Below, one piece after another: positions 10,980 to 22,937 of a DNA stretch of 64,000 bases. The position numbers were made by a program, and so were the translations under genes. The DNA is taken from assembly GCA_012932865.1 (NCBI GenBank), contig SAXG01000029.1, positions 372,001 to 436,000 on the forward strand. Direction: 5' to 3'. The notes under the pieces were generated by a model. That model was not told where the DNA came from, did not search any database, and saw only the letters and a program-made list of their open reading frames with translations. How positions within the stretch are numbered: the stretch's first letter is position 1; each line of letters starts with the position of its first letter. The DNA comes from Amylostereum areolatum (taxonomy: Eukaryota; Basidiomycota; Agaricomycetes; Russulales; Stereaceae).

Positions 10980-12358
10980 GTAAGAACAGTTAGGTCAGTA
11001 GGAAGATGGTCGCCTTCCTACTATCGCCAGAACGTTCTCCGCTTCCTCTTTTCTATTATGTCTCACCTACTACTCCATATCACTCTGTCGGAATGACCCT
11101 TTTCCGTTGTCCCATCTATGTCGCTCGTCTCCAGTCCCTACATTGCTCGATTACCCCGTGTTGTTCTGTGGCCACTACCAGCTCCCCTTTGCTTATCGTC
11201 GCTATCTCCTTTTCATACATTGCTATCTCCGTTTGTCATACCATTCACTGCCCACTTCCAAACACGCCTTATTTACCCTTACATCTTCCCTTCTTCGGAA
11301 CTTGCTACTGCCTTCTCAAATTCTCCCTTCCATATCTTTCTACCCTTTTCCATGTTGCTTGGCTGTAACTAGAAGAGCCCCATGCTTAGTAAACGCAGGC
11401 AGACAATGCTTAGTAACGCTCTATAAGCATTCCTAAGCTCTTGTCCACAGATCTTAGGATCAGTCAGCGTATTACAAAGACAGCAAATGGGTCTCCACAA
11501 GGATTACTAAGCACGAAAGGTGTATGTATATAAAGCCCCCCCCCCCTGTAGCTAGAAAATAGATATATATATCCAGTATATCCCAGTGCACGTCAGTTGA
11601 AGTTCGAAACACTTTGCAACCCACGTCTACTAGTTCTCTTACTCAGTTCTCTTAAGTCTTTCTAAGTGTGCGACTACACTTAGGAAATCGGTTTCGGTTG
11701 TCTCACGACTCGCTCTAGTCTGTTAGATTCATCAGGAATCTCACAGACTTCGTTCATCAAGCTTGATTTGAGCTTACTTTGCCTGTTCAACGTCAGGTTC
11801 GAGTTAAATAAATCACCACCGGTCTTTTGTATTAAGTGCATCTACGTTGGTACACTTGATACACCCGTCTTCGGCACCAAACGGCGTCTGCTCTGGAGAA
11901 TAAAGATCTTTCTGATCTGTTCGCCAGACACAAGCTTGAATCTCACTCCCTCAAACAACTAGGTACCCCTGGGAAAGAGGAAAACCCGGCAAGCCTAGAA
12001 GTGAAAGGAACCACTTTTCACGTGACAGCGTAGAGGTGCCATAGAGAGTGGGAAGGTATGACGGTGGCCAAGTACGTGGTGGAGGTCAAGACGAAGAGCG
12101 ACGCGGCGACCCGGCCGACGCGCAAGCCTAGGATGACGCAAGCAGCCACGTGCATTTGTCAACGCGACCTGTCACGCGTCGCGTTACGATGACGTGGCTG
12201 TTGTCCCACAACCAATCAGAAAGCTCACTTGTCTCGCGGTTTGTGTCGTGACGTGACGCAGCGCTCCACCGCGTCTCTCTTTGTATTAAAGGATAGTGAA
12301 ATCTGTGAGATCGTACCAGCAGGACAGTATTAGTATTGATGTGGGAAGTCAGTTTGCT
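10980..12358. other. Intergenic stretch with a TATA-bearing, LTR-like segment
   Basis: No convincing gene. From 10990 to 11365 the + strand is T/C-rich. From about 11366 (TGTAACTAG) the motif CTTAGTAA recurs in both orientations, and a TATATAAAG box is at 11527-11535, followed by a run of C. This resembles a degraded solo LTR, but no matching end or target duplication was found. The 3' part (12000-12300) holds nothing I recognise. Confidence 0.3.
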
Positions 12359-13699
12359 TTAACAATCCTCTGTAAGGTCAATGACTTCGCCGGTGCCTCC
12401 GACCTGGATAGGAGACGGCGCACGTTCCGTTTTCACACCAGATCGGCGTCGGCGTCCTTGAGAGAGGCTGGAGAGCTGAGATTGGACATCTCGTAGAGTG
12501 GCCTAAGTTGAATCGTGAGGGAGAAGAACAAATGTACAAAAGATGAACTGACCTCTAACGCGCGCCGTCGCTCATCTTCGTCCCCGGAGTCCTCGTCGAG
12601 GTCAATGGCAGGCTTCGTTTCTTCTTCATCTTTCACGACCGGCGAACGGGAGCGAGTGCCAGTCTGCATCTGCCGGGTGAGACCGCAGTAAACAGCAAGT
12701 GAGCGTTAGACTCTGACCGATGTCCTTTGTGCGGTATACTTTGTCACCCTTCGGCGTTTCTTATCGCGGCCGTTCGTTTCTTGGGAAGGTCTTGCGCGCC
12801 TTTGGGAGACAGGCGCACTTGGCTCGGGCGTGCGCACCTTGGGGCGAGGCATGATCTCCATAGCTTGAAGAAGCTCTGGATCCCGACGGTGAGGAAGAAA
12901 GATACCACGATTGAAAGCTCACAGACCTGCAGGTCGATGACGGAAGTGAAAGGCGACATATGGATTTTCCGGGGTGTCCGTGGGTTCAATCCAGTGAGTT
13001 TTATGTTCCACCGGGGTGTAAAATTCCTGCTTTCCCAGGCTGATGGGTGGTCGTCAGAGTGCCACACAATCTATCGGAGGGGACAAGGACTGCGTACGAG
13101 ACATGGTTGAAACCAATAAGTTTTGACTTTTCTGGTGCGTGCAAACTATCATCGGCTGCGTGGGCTTTCGGCAAAGAGTGGGAAAAACGGCCAGGACGTG
13201 AGATTGCCCTCAATATGCAAACTTCGATTAAGCCTGTCTGTGTCCGTGATGGGTCATGTATATCGCGGTTTGTGCCGTCTGTGGGGTGTCAATACGGTAA
13301 GCCCCGTGGTCGAATTTGAGCAGTTCGCCACACCTTGAATGAGTTCGACTTTGGAAAACTGAAATGCTCTTTTAATACCGACAGACCTGTCGTGTTGATG
13401 AGAGATTATGGCAGAAACGCCAGCGGAAGATGCAAATCCCTGCAAAGAACGTCCGTCGGCATAAACCCGGACGCCCTTTCCTTCATGACCATCCGTGTTG
13501 TTATCAACATAGTGTATCACAAAACTCTAGGCAAGGTCAGGTATGATGACATAAATGTGTATGGCACACATACCTTTCCCGCCTCGCTTGGGATGTAGCA
13601 TGACACGGTCCTATCGTTCACGACTTCCACCTGGTACTGAGGAATCTCGACTCCGTCGCAAGATATGTGCACGCTGTATCCCTTGAGAGTGAGTGGCAT
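12359..13699 (-). CDS. DUF7918 domain protein with C-terminal SUMO-interaction-like motif
   Basis: Seven exons (13574-13699, 13334-13526, 13098-13233, 12927-13039, 12748-12875, 12553-12669, 12359-12502) splice to 318 aa. All introns are 47-100 nt with GT..AG ends, and phases agree throughout. The N-terminus (MPLTLKGYSVHISCDGVEIP), the segment FSKVEL and the later HFRHRPAELLQA match what I know of fungal DUF7918 proteins, whose function is unknown. After the domain come a basic KKRRR near residue 230, an acidic stretch and a terminal EVIDLTED resembling a SUMO-interacting motif. This suggests a nuclear protein. It is divergent from the Vps5-like gene. Confidence 0.85.
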
Positions 13700-14267
13700 G
13701 GTCGATTCTAGGGGTCGTAGCTTGTTATCCTCAGGAGTTGCTCAGGAAACAACGATCCAGGTGAATTTTCGTAAGCCTAGGATCGGGAATGAGAATTGGC
13801 CAATGGATGCAGCGAGTTGAAGACGAGTGGGTGTGGAGGACCAGTGCCAGAAGAAGGCGAATGTCTCAGAGACGGTCAGCGACGCAAAGGTTGAGATTGC
13901 TGAGAGGTTTCGTTACAAGTGACTTTCTGGGGGACGCGGGTACCGTGATCGTGAGACACTGTGAGAGCGAAATGCCTATCTCGGCGCAACGGAGGCCGGA
14001 TGCTGCTCAAGTCTCATCGTACTCGACGACCGACGTCCATTTCCTCAGCTGCTTCTCTTCCTTTGCATCGACCACACGCGCCAGGTGCGAAACAATACTT
14101 TCTTGTCTACTTTACTGCTTGTCGATGCATACAATCGCGCATCCAGTACAGATCTCGTCCCGTGTTCTGTTTATTCTCGCCGCGTTCTCCCGTACGGCAG
14201 TGGTTGCTTATACGGCACCCTTCACAGATAAATAGCCCTATACCCAGCCATCAACACGCTCACGAAC
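13700..14267. promoter_or_regulatory. Divergent intergenic region between DUF7918 and VPS5-like genes
   Basis: About 570 bp serves as the upstream region of two divergent genes. A TATA-like AGATAAATAG lies at about 14226-14235, roughly 35 bp upstream of the Vps5-like ATG. No other feature is supported. Confidence 0.35.
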
Positions 14268-16712
14268 ATGTCAGACTTTGACGACCTCTTCAAGGCGTCT
14301 TCGCGGGCGTTGGAAGAGAATCCGTTCGAGAACCCGTTTTCGAAACCGCGTTCAAACTCGCCCGATCCCTGGTCCAGTTACATTCGCGAACCCGTTTCTT
14401 CATCATCTCATGCCCTCGAATTTGATCCTACCCACAATGCATTTCAGGACGACGACGAACCACCCACCCCCGTCGCGCACGAACGTCCATTCGAGGAATC
14501 CGAGTCCACACCGGAACAGGAGCCAGTCCCGGAAACTGATCCTCTCGACTCTGCTGCTGCCAATGTGCCGGAAGAGGAGGACGAGAGAAGCCCAAATGCC
14601 GCGCTGTTGAAGTCCCCGGGCTTTAAGGAAAGCATTGCGAGCGATCAGTCTGTGCCCACGCTCTCCGGCTTCCGCGAAAGCTTCGATTCAGAGCCTACCT
14701 CGCCCAGGTCTCCCTCTCCCCAACGTTCCTCTGCTCCTTCTCCCTCCCCCACTCCTCGAGAGATTCCCTTACCCTCTTCACCGCCTCCGCCGGACGACCC
14801 TCGCCAGAAGACGCCTCCTCCGTTGGTTCAACCCGAGCCACCTACTCCGTCCTCCGCGCGCCTTCCCCAGCGTCAAGCTATCCACGAACCTCAGCCTTGG
14901 GAGTCACCTTCACCTTTTGCTCCACCCCACTCCTCCGTTCCGACAGTTGCTTCTCCTCTTGACCAACTTCCGACCACCACATTCGCAAGTCTTGCCCTTG
15001 GCGGGGAAACGTTCCATGGTGGATGGGATGGCGCCCAAAGCGTGTTTGTTAATAGTGCCGTACCCCCGCCTTTGACTGCCCCAACGCAAGCGGACGATGA
15101 TGACGACGACGACGACAAACCCCTTCGTCCACGACCTACAGAAGTGAGTCGACTTTTGCCAAGTGCAACAGCATCCGTTGACAGCATCTCCGAGCAGCCA
15201 ACTTCACCTGCAAAGAAGGACAAGATCTCACAACCAACTTTTTCCATCACTGTCGACGACCCACAGAAGGTCGGAGACCCTATCCGCGGGTACACCATGT
15301 ACACTGTTCACACTCGCGTATGTGTTCCTCACTCCCTTGATTTCCCATCTAACGTTCTTAACAGACCACATCTCCGCTTTACTCCAAGCCCTCCTTCTCT
15401 GTTCTTCGACGGTATTCCGACTTCCTCTGGCTGTACGAGACGCTGTCGCTCAACAACCCTGGCGTTGTCGTTCCTCCTGTACCCGAGAAGAACACATTCG
15501 GGCGATTCGATGACCAGTTTGTGCAACAACGGCGCATGGGACTTGAAAATTGCATCACGAAGATGGCGAACCACCCTGAACTAGGGAAAGACCCAGACCT
15601 GAAGCTTTTCTTGGAGAGCGATACCTTCTCGTTGGACGTGCGTTTCGCTTCGCCACTTTTTGACCTTGCCTTGAATTCGTCTCTAGATCAAACATCGGAA
15701 AGCGGAGATGGCCCAAGAGCGTGGTGGACTTATGGCCTCGATTGGTGCAACGATCACTGGTCCACGATTTGTGGAGACCGACGAGGTATGTCTACAAGTG
15801 GCTATTCACTGCCAACTCTCACATTTGCATAGTGGTTTGACCGACAAAAATCGTATCTCGACACCCTTGAGTTACAGCTACGCGGGCTGGTCAAAGCTGT
15901 GGACTATGTGTCCAAGCATCGCAGCGGTACGTTTTTTACCCCTCTCATTCAAGTCATTTACTTATGATGATCTCAGAGGTGGCACTTGTAACCGGAGAGT
16001 TCGTTCAAACCGTTGCAGACCTTGCAGCTTCCGACGTTGGAAAGTCACTCTCACACTCCCTGTCTGCCCTCGCGGATCTCGAACGCAAAGCCCAAGAACT
16101 CGAGGAAGCGCAGGCCCAATCTGACGTCGCCACGCTTATGACCACTGCAGACGAGTACGCCCGCTTGATCAACTCAGTACGGGTGAGTACAACCCAGTGT
16201 ACATTGATGTCTGTGGAGACTAAACTTGTTCAGACGGCGTTCAGCTCCCGCATTCGAATGTATCATCAATGGCAGAATGCTGAAGCTGAGGCACGGCGAG
16301 TCAAGCAGAACCACGAGCGGAATCGTGCACTAGGGAAGATTGCGACTGATCGTCTTGGGCACGCGCTCAACCTACTCGCAGATGTGCGTATCTTGGTCTT
16401 GCCCTTCTTACTCTCATCTGACCAACAACGAAATAATAGGCTGACCGACGTGCACTCGACGCCAAGCAAGAATTCGATCACACCTCCCGTCTGGTGAAGG
16501 CTGAGGTTGCCCGGTTCGAACGCGAGCGCATCGATGACTTCAAATCCTCCATGGAGCGGTTCCTCGACGGCATGATTCAACGCCAGAAGGAGCTCATCGG
16601 AGCCCGCGAGGCGTTTCAGCAGCTAATACTGAAGAAGGTACCGAGCTCGAACCAAGTTGAACATCTGAACGGGGATTCTAACGGGTCGGCGGTGATGACG
16701 GCGGTTGCTTGA
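14268..16712 (+). CDS. VPS5: Vps5/SNX1-like sorting nexin (PX-BAR), retromer subunit
   Basis: Seven exons (14268-15317, 15365-15637, 15687-15785, 15833-15926, 15977-16182, 16234-16383, 16440-16712) give 714 aa. Residues 1-320 are acidic, Pro/Ser-rich and probably disordered. A PX domain spans about 325-441, with the phosphoinositide-binding RRYSDFLWLY motif. A Vps5-type BAR region covers about 445-700 (GPRFVETDEWFDRQKSYLD, long Ala/Glu/Arg helices). In yeast and animals this family pairs with Vps17 or SNX5/6 to tubulate endosomal membrane for retromer. The domain order and BAR sequence favour Vps5 over other PX proteins. All exon phases agree and the gene looks intact. Confidence 0.93.
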
Positions 16713-16921
16713 GTGTCGCATGTTGTACTTTTTGATGTTTGTTCTGATTATGGAGGGGTTTCCCGCTCGTTTGTACCCGTGCCGGACAGAAGTAGTCGAG
16801 GTTGTAGATCGAAGGTAGTGCTGAATACTGACGTTAATAGGTACGGGCTTTTTGGCGTTGTTCATTCGGTCAAGGTACATACCAGGATATCCCTCAGCGT
16901 ACCTGTGCACATTCTGGTTGG
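16713..16921. other. 3' flank of the VPS5-like gene
   Basis: Short AT-richer stretch after the stop codon. Nothing recognisable is present. Confidence 0.3.
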
Positions 16922-17513
16922 ATGAACAGACCATCGGCTACGGTCCCCTCACCTACCCAACTTTCCTACACGGATCCTGCGCTCATAGCAACATTACCAT
17001 CCAACACCGCTGCTAATTTTCGCTATTCACCATCCGCACGCCTGCTGGGCTTTTCCGCATATGATCTCCCAGAGGGGAGTTTGACGGAAGCCACGAACCG
17101 GAGTCGTGTTTGGGGACCCCGGAAGGATACAGCATTGGTCTATGAAGGTGGAGGCTTCCTGGGACAAGTATGTCGGGCCTGCACGCTCTGCATTGTCCTC
17201 TATCGAACTGCATCTTCAACGTGAAGGAGACTGGAGGCTGGGAGATGAGTTCGTAAACCTTTTGGATGGTACTGAGCATGTAAGCTTCATTCTCCCAAGG
17301 ATATTATGTCTGGCTGATGTCCATATACAGCATGTCCCGGCGGAATCTTTCGATGACATTTCGATTTACGGGAGCTGTGTGGCATATATCACTCGTGCAG
17401 CTCCAGAAGCGAAGACCAACGGCAAGATGTATGTCTCTGGCTCACATCAGGAGAACAGGGCCCTGCGGAACATCCGAATTTTTCTCCAGATGGCAAGAGG
17501 TTGGCCTGGCTAG
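16922..17513 (+). CDS. Possible unrecognised gene or gene remnant
   Basis: Two overlapping frames look weakly protein-like: one starts at the ATG at 16922 (about 100 aa) and the other covers 17106-17513. The second contains a well-formed 51-nt intron (17280-17330: GTAAGC, CTGATG, ACAG) that keeps the frame and joins to a Val/Ile/Tyr-containing C-terminus. I could not join the two frames with a convincing splice, and no family is recognised. It may be a small orphan gene or a decayed one. Confidence 0.3.
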
Positions 17514-17580
17514 ACACTTTCTCGGATGCGGGATATACACAGGTGTTTTAGGATACGTAACTGATATCATGGTGTATTTG

Positions 17581-17617
17581 TGCAGCGTGTGCAGCGTGTG
17601 CAGCGTGTGCAGCGTGA
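17581..17617 (+). repeat. Minisatellite, 9-bp unit about four copies
   Basis: Four tandem copies of GCAGCGTGT, the last one diverging, lie just 3' of the unrecognised ORF. Confidence 0.85.
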
Positions 17618-17708
17618 AGGAGAGAACAGGGTACGGTGGAAAGAGGGTCGAGAGAGAGCAAATATATCGAATGTGTTAATCTACACGATGTAAAGCAACT
17701 CATGCTGC

Positions 17709-19160
17709 TCACGAGATTTCAGAAGTCTTGTAGGCATCTCTTGCGGCTTCCATCATGAGAGCAAACGCCTGGGCTTCGGGGCTGTATGAACCAGCCTTGC
17801 ATGGCTGGTCGAAAAGGAGCGGGTCCACGGCGTTGTGTAGCCAGCCGCTCAAGTCCACGCTCTGCACGATAAGTGAGTATGCTTTCTCCGCGGCCTTGAT
17901 GTTCCTCGTGTCGCCAGTTACTGTTGCGAGGCGGTAGGTCGTTGCGGCGATGATGGCGGTAGTTGACGAGTCGGCAAAGGTTTTGCTGCTGGAGAGGTCG
18001 ATGTCGTTTAGGAGGGTACCATTTGTTTGCTACAGCGTGGAAACATGGTGAGTGTTTGTATGTAGATGAGGGAGACCCAAGGCGTACCTGATACGCCCAC
18101 GCGGCCGTGATGATCTCGTCGATCCAGGATACAAGGTTGGCCTTTTGCGCGGTGAACTGGCTATTCGCTGACGACCGTGTAATGGTCATGAGCACGCGCA
18201 CCATGCCAGCGGCCGCCCACCCGTTACCTGAGCGAATGTTCAATACACTATTGAAGAAGAACCAAGGAATATACGAGGCCACTACCTGTTCCCCAGTGGT
18301 CCATTGTCGTACAAACCATCGCGATAAAGACGACACTGGTCGTACCCGATCTGGAGGAGCTGCGTGCCGTTGTCGCCACCTTGGAGTGCGCCGTAGTACG
18401 CGATAAATGGAGGGACCATATACACAGAGTACGCCCTGGATTCGTCCTTAGAACGGGGTAAAACGCGAAGTGGAGCTTTGCGAAACGTACCATAGCTGTG
18501 CCTCGCTCTCGCGATGAGATATTGCTCCAGGGGGGTACGGGGGACGTCGTTGATAAGGTAGTTGAGCTGGGCAGTCAATGCAGATGCGTATGTTGCGTTT
18601 TTCAAGCGCGTGTTTACCAGCGCGATGGCGGGTCCGGGGCCTTGAAATTTTCTTTAGCGTGCATCAAAGACATGTAAAGGAGAACGTACTCGCTATGCAC
18701 CGTCGCCGTCAATCAATTCTTGCATGCTCGATAAGTGCACATCGACGATCAAAAAGAAACAATGCATGCACTGGGCAAGCAATGGTGTAAACGTCGGATG
18801 GGATATCGACAGTGATAGGGGGCGGGATGGAGTTGGCGCTGGATACGGACAGCGCAGGCGCGTCGAGTTCGATCAACGCCTGCGTAAGAGCCCCAAGCTC
18901 CCAGCTACGCGCATGCTTGAGCAAAAATGTGGCAACGTGTAGGGAGGGTAGACAGACCTGTGAGTAGCGATAGAGATCGCTCCGGAGCGCACGGCGGCGG
19001 CGTTGAGGTTGGCAGAGACACAGTTACGCCCGCGGATGCCATTCCAGTGCGTAGACACGAGTGCATTCGTACTACCAACGAGGGTGAGTATGAAGGCCGC
19101 GGGAGGCGGGAGAAGGCGCGAAACGAGGGGCTGTAGAAAAAAGCAGAAGCCTAGGACACT
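17709..19160 (-). pseudogene. GH105-like six-hairpin glycosidase, probably broken by two frameshifts
   Basis: Minus-strand exons encode a protein like unsaturated rhamnogalacturonyl hydrolases. Readable blocks are SWELGALTQALIELDAP, VKNATYA-like LKNATYASALTAQLNYL, GAISHRESEAQLW, YSVYMVPPFIAYYGALQ, DHWGTGNGWAAAGM and a long C-terminal block ending YKTSEIS. Clear introns are 18030-18087, 18228-18285 and 18436-18490. Two one-base disagreements remain: a base missing in the C6 run near 18530 (after DVPRTP), and one extra A near 18306 (before MDHWGTG). Neither can be fixed with a canonical intron. The 5' exons and start codon are uncertain. Family assignment rests on the WGTGNGWAAAGM block. Confidence 0.6.
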
Positions 19161-19824
19161 CTGAACGATGTGCAAGCGGGTTGGTCCATAATCGAAGTTG
19201 TAGGTGAGACCGACAATTGCCGCAAAATGTTTCCTGGAGAAAATGTTCGGGTGTGCTAACCAAACCGTGTTCAACGCTATACCCCCTATACCCTGGGCGG
19301 GAGCTTGGAGGTCGACGCTAACTGCGGGCTATCGGATCAGTATCGTAAGGTATGGAACAGGCTTCCCCTTGAGCCGACCGAGGCATTGTCGAGGTATTTG
19401 AGAAGCAATCGACTGGCAAGGTGTTGAACGTTGAAGGAGCTCCGTGTGTCTCAAGACAACATCCCGATCGGAACTCGGGTTTCAAAGGTCTCCGAATCCG
19501 GCGTTGTACGCGGTCACCGAGGGTCACCGATGTTACTTTACAAGCCTTTAAGAATATCAACATTGCAATTGAAACTCAATTGAAACCTGGCCTTTGTCCA
19601 GTCTCGGGAAGGTAATGGAACGCTAAGTCGCTGAGTCGCTGAACCGCGATGATATAGTGGGGAGTGTGCAAGACACCTAAGTACTTGAGCTAAGTACCAA
19701 AGAGCTGATCGGGCTGAATAAGTGATCGTCATAGACCAAACTGCATTAGTCACTATTTTCCTGCTTTCGTCCTCGAAAAATCGAGAGCATACCCCTCTCC
19801 TTCTCCACCGTGACCCATCCCGAA
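19161..19824. other. Intergenic region upstream of the enoyl-reductase-like gene
   Basis: No gene is supported. A few short frames on both strands look random. The 3' end leads into the TATA box of the next gene. Confidence 0.3.
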
Positions 19825-19833
19825 TATATAAAG
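19825..19833 (+). promoter_or_regulatory. TATA box of the enoyl-reductase/ADH-like gene
   Basis: TATATAAAG lies 71-79 nt upstream of the ATG at 19904, followed by a C/A-rich leader, the usual layout for a strongly expressed fungal gene. Confidence 0.6.
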
Positions 19834-19903
19834 GCCGAAAATTGGAAATGGATTCCACATCATCTCCCACATTCCCCACCCAATTCCTCTTTTCCATATA
19901 CCG

Positions 19904-21163
19904 ATGGCACCCACCAAGCAGAAAGCCGTTGTTGTCCTCGAGGGCGGCGATGTCGAGGTCCGCGATGTGGATGTACCCACCCCCGGGCCAGGCGAAGTCC
20001 TCGTCAAGATCACGGCTGCTGCACTGAACCCCACCGATTGTAGCGATATCTTTTCACCCTTCACCGTTGCCAGCGCGCTGATCTTCTCACCGGTTTTCAG
20101 GGAAAACAGCCAAGTGGTCCACCTCGCCTGGATCGATCTCCGGGTGCGATTTTGCTGGTGTTGTCGAGGCTTTGGGCCCCGATGTTCCAGAGGGCTTACG
20201 CACCGTGGGCGAGCGTGTTTCGACTTTCGTTCCGGGAGGTATGTATCACTGCTCCCTTTTTCTATCACCTTGCTCTCTAACGTCTGCCGTAACTCCAGGC
20301 CGCACCCCATCAACTGGTGCCTACGCCCAGTACGTTGCCGCCAAAGCTGATCTATGCCTCCACATCCCGGACAGCTGGACCTTGGAAGAAGCCGCACAGC
20401 TCCCCATTGCCGTCTTCACCACCGCCCAGTGTTTATACCAGAGCCTCAACCTTCCTAGCCCGTCGAGCCACACAACCGAACCTATCCCCCTCCTCGTATA
20501 TGGCGCATCGTCGTCTGTGGGCAATTACGTCGTCCAGTTCGCTTCCCTCGCGGGTCTTACTGTCTACGCACTCGCGGGCGCGCGGAACTTCGAACTCATC
20601 AAGAGCCTCGGAGCGAAGGAGGTGTATGACTATAAGGATCCCGAAGCTGCCGCGAAGATCAAGGCTGCCACGGGTGGCAAGATCGTCTACGCCGTGGACT
20701 GCATCTCGGAGCTCGGCTCGGACAAGATCATCTCGGATGCGTTGAGCGATGACGGAGGGAAGATCGCATGCATTCTGCCGTACAAGGGCACTCCAAAGGA
20801 AAACATCACGCCGATCATGTCGTTGGCGTACGATCTCGTTGTCGATGTTAGTCACCTTTTGTTTTCTGCCATTTTGTGATCATCTGAGATATCTCTTTAG
20901 CGTCCCGGAAGTCTCTCGTACCTCGCTAACGGCCCTACCTATGCCAAACTCATCTCTGACCTCCTTGCTGGAGGCAAGCTCAAACCTTCCCCGATTTTGG
21001 TCATGCCCAAGGGTCTTGAGAGTGTCGCGGACGGCTTCAAGTACATGATGGATGGCAAGGTGCGTGGTGTTCGCGACTCCCTCTATTGAAGTACTGATCC
21101 TTTTGATCCCAGGTCAGCGCGCAGAAGGTCATCTTCCGCATCTCGGACACTCCTGGGCTGTAG
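19904..21163 (+). CDS. Zinc-independent MDR oxidoreductase (trans-enoyl-reductase-like)
   Basis: Five exons (19904-20039, 20101-20238, 20299-20846, 20901-21059, 21113-21163) splice in phase to 343 aa. The GroES-like N-terminus carries VPTPGPGEVLVKI and ALNPTDW. It is followed by GCDFAGVVEALG, then the NAD(P)H-binding fold with YGASSSVGNYVVQFA and a DYKDP segment. Catalytic-zinc ligands of classical alcohol dehydrogenases are absent. This fits the medium-chain reductase subfamily that fungi use as stand-alone enoyl reductases or quinone-type oxidoreductases; the substrate cannot be told. No polyketide synthase is nearby, so a secondary-metabolite role is unsupported here. It converges with the CBS gene. 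Confidence 0.88.
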
Positions 21164-21350
21164 GCGAACCTCGTTGGCGGTCGAAGTTGTACATCTGTAT
21201 ATGTAGCCTTGTGTATGAATATGTCTGGCAGTGCAATCAGGAATAGGAGCAGTTGTGTTTGGTAAATTTGCACCATATTCTAAACCGATGGCATACAAAG
21301 ACTCATAAAGTACAGTCCATGAACCCGTCTAATGTACTTAGCACGGAAGA

Positions 21351-22937
21351 TCACAACTTCGTGCCGTCTGGCCTCAAGTCGTTCTGGCACCTATCGTCGC
21401 CTACCGGTCGCTTCAAGACCTCGGCGATGCGGCCAGCGAGTGGCGATGGTTCAGATTTGAGTGCCATGTCGAGGAACCACTCCTTTCCGATGTAGTTCCG
21501 TATTCTGATATGCACGCGTCGTCAGGAAGGCAATCCGCCTATGAAGGACAAGGGACGTACCCGTCTGGCAGGAGAACCACGACATTTTTTCCTGGCGTTC
21601 GAGCGGTCTCCTTCCCCGCTTCGGAACGCAACCACGCCAGCGCACCCGCTAGCGCGCTTCCACTGCTGCCTCCAACGAGGAGGCCTTCATGGCGGATGAG
21701 CTTCCGGACGGCCTCGAACGAACCTGCGTCCGATGTCTTCACCCAAGAATCGATCAAGCCGGGTTCGCGCGAGAGGACGTCGGGGACGAAGTCGTAGCCA
21801 ATTCCTTCGACTACGTACGACGAGCCTGCGCTCGTATCGTTCAGAGACGCAGGCTGAGCGAGGATAGAGCCGACCTGGAAAACCTTGGGTTAGAGCTGGC
21901 GGGTAGGTGGTATGGGAATACGTACGGGGTCAACGGCAACGATGGTACACGCAGCGTTGTGGGTTTTCTTGACCGCCTTGGCGATACCTGACACGGTCCC
22001 ACCTGTCCCCGCACCGGCAACGGCGACATCAACCTTACCAGAGGAGGAGTATGCAGGGGTGGATGGGGTGGATACGACGGCTGCGATGATTTCCGGACCA
22101 GTGGTGAGTTCGTGCGCGAGGGGGTTGTTGATCTATAAGTAGACTCAGTGAGCAAACCGGATATGGGGGTTTGAGGCGGGGAGGGGCGTACGTTGCGGTA
22201 CTGGTCGAGGATGATCCCGCCGGGTATCTCACGCTGGAGACGTTGCGCGACGCCTGAGTTGGCGGGAATCGTGAGGGAATTCAGCCACGAGAGAAGGAGA
22301 GAGGGGATGGAATGCGCTACCTATGTGACTTTCCGGTGCATCCCACGCGGCTTCCGTTGGCGTGCGCACAACTTCTGCGCCAAGAGCACGCAATGCGGCT
22401 TCTTTCTCCTGCGAAGTTGCGTCAGATTTGGAGGTGGTGAGCGGGGGGGAACGCGCACGAGAGACATCTTTGCGGGCATGGTGATGATCACAGAATATCC
22501 CTTATCTATAGTATTCAGCACCCATTCTTGAGGGAGTCGGAAGGCTACGCTACCTTTATCGCGCATGCCATGGCAAGGCCGATGCCTGTGGATAGTAGAG
22601 GCGTGAGGAGATGGGGGGAAGATGGCGTTGCTGATCGCCCACCTGTGTTTCCTGAGGTTGGTTCGATGACAACGCTCCGACCGGGGACGAGCTTCCCCTC
22701 TTTCTCTGCCTCTTCGACCATTCGCTTAGCGATTCTATCCTTCACAGACCCTCCTGCTGAGGTATATTCGAGCTTTCCCACTGCGATGGGTCAGCGAGGA
22801 GAGGGAGAGAGAAAAAATCATCACGTACGGAGGTTGCATTTGAGGCCTTCATGCTCGGCGATGCGACTGAGTCGGATAAGGGGTGTGTTCCCAACGGCAT
22901 CGAGGGCGGAATTGAGGATAATTGGCGAGGTAATCAT
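21351..22937 (-). CDS. CYS4: Cystathionine beta-synthase, catalytic core only
   Basis: Nine exons (22829-22937, 22643-22780, 22554-22585, 22459-22500, 22321-22408, 22192-22253, 21926-22132, 21561-21874, 21351-21504) join in phase to 381 aa. This PLP enzyme condenses serine and homocysteine in transsulfuration. Lys50 in GGSVKDRIA is the expected PLP lysine. The substrate loop TSGNTG (78-83), the phosphate loop [10 protein letters not shown] and the CBS-type blocks [20 protein letters not shown] and [12 protein letters not shown] are all present. The protein ends about 50 residues after the catalytic fold, so the paired C-terminal CBS (Bateman) domains known from yeast are missing, and no N-terminal heme region is visible. 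A cysteine synthase is less likely because of the CBS-type central blocks. Confidence 0.88.

Noticed and set aside
11366..11960. Complete solo LTR
   Set aside because: TATA box and repeated CTTAGTAA motifs are suggestive, but no terminal TG..CA pair with a target duplication could be found.
19904..21163. Secondary-metabolite cluster around the enoyl-reductase-like gene
   Set aside because: No synthase, transporter or cluster regulator in the surrounding host genes.
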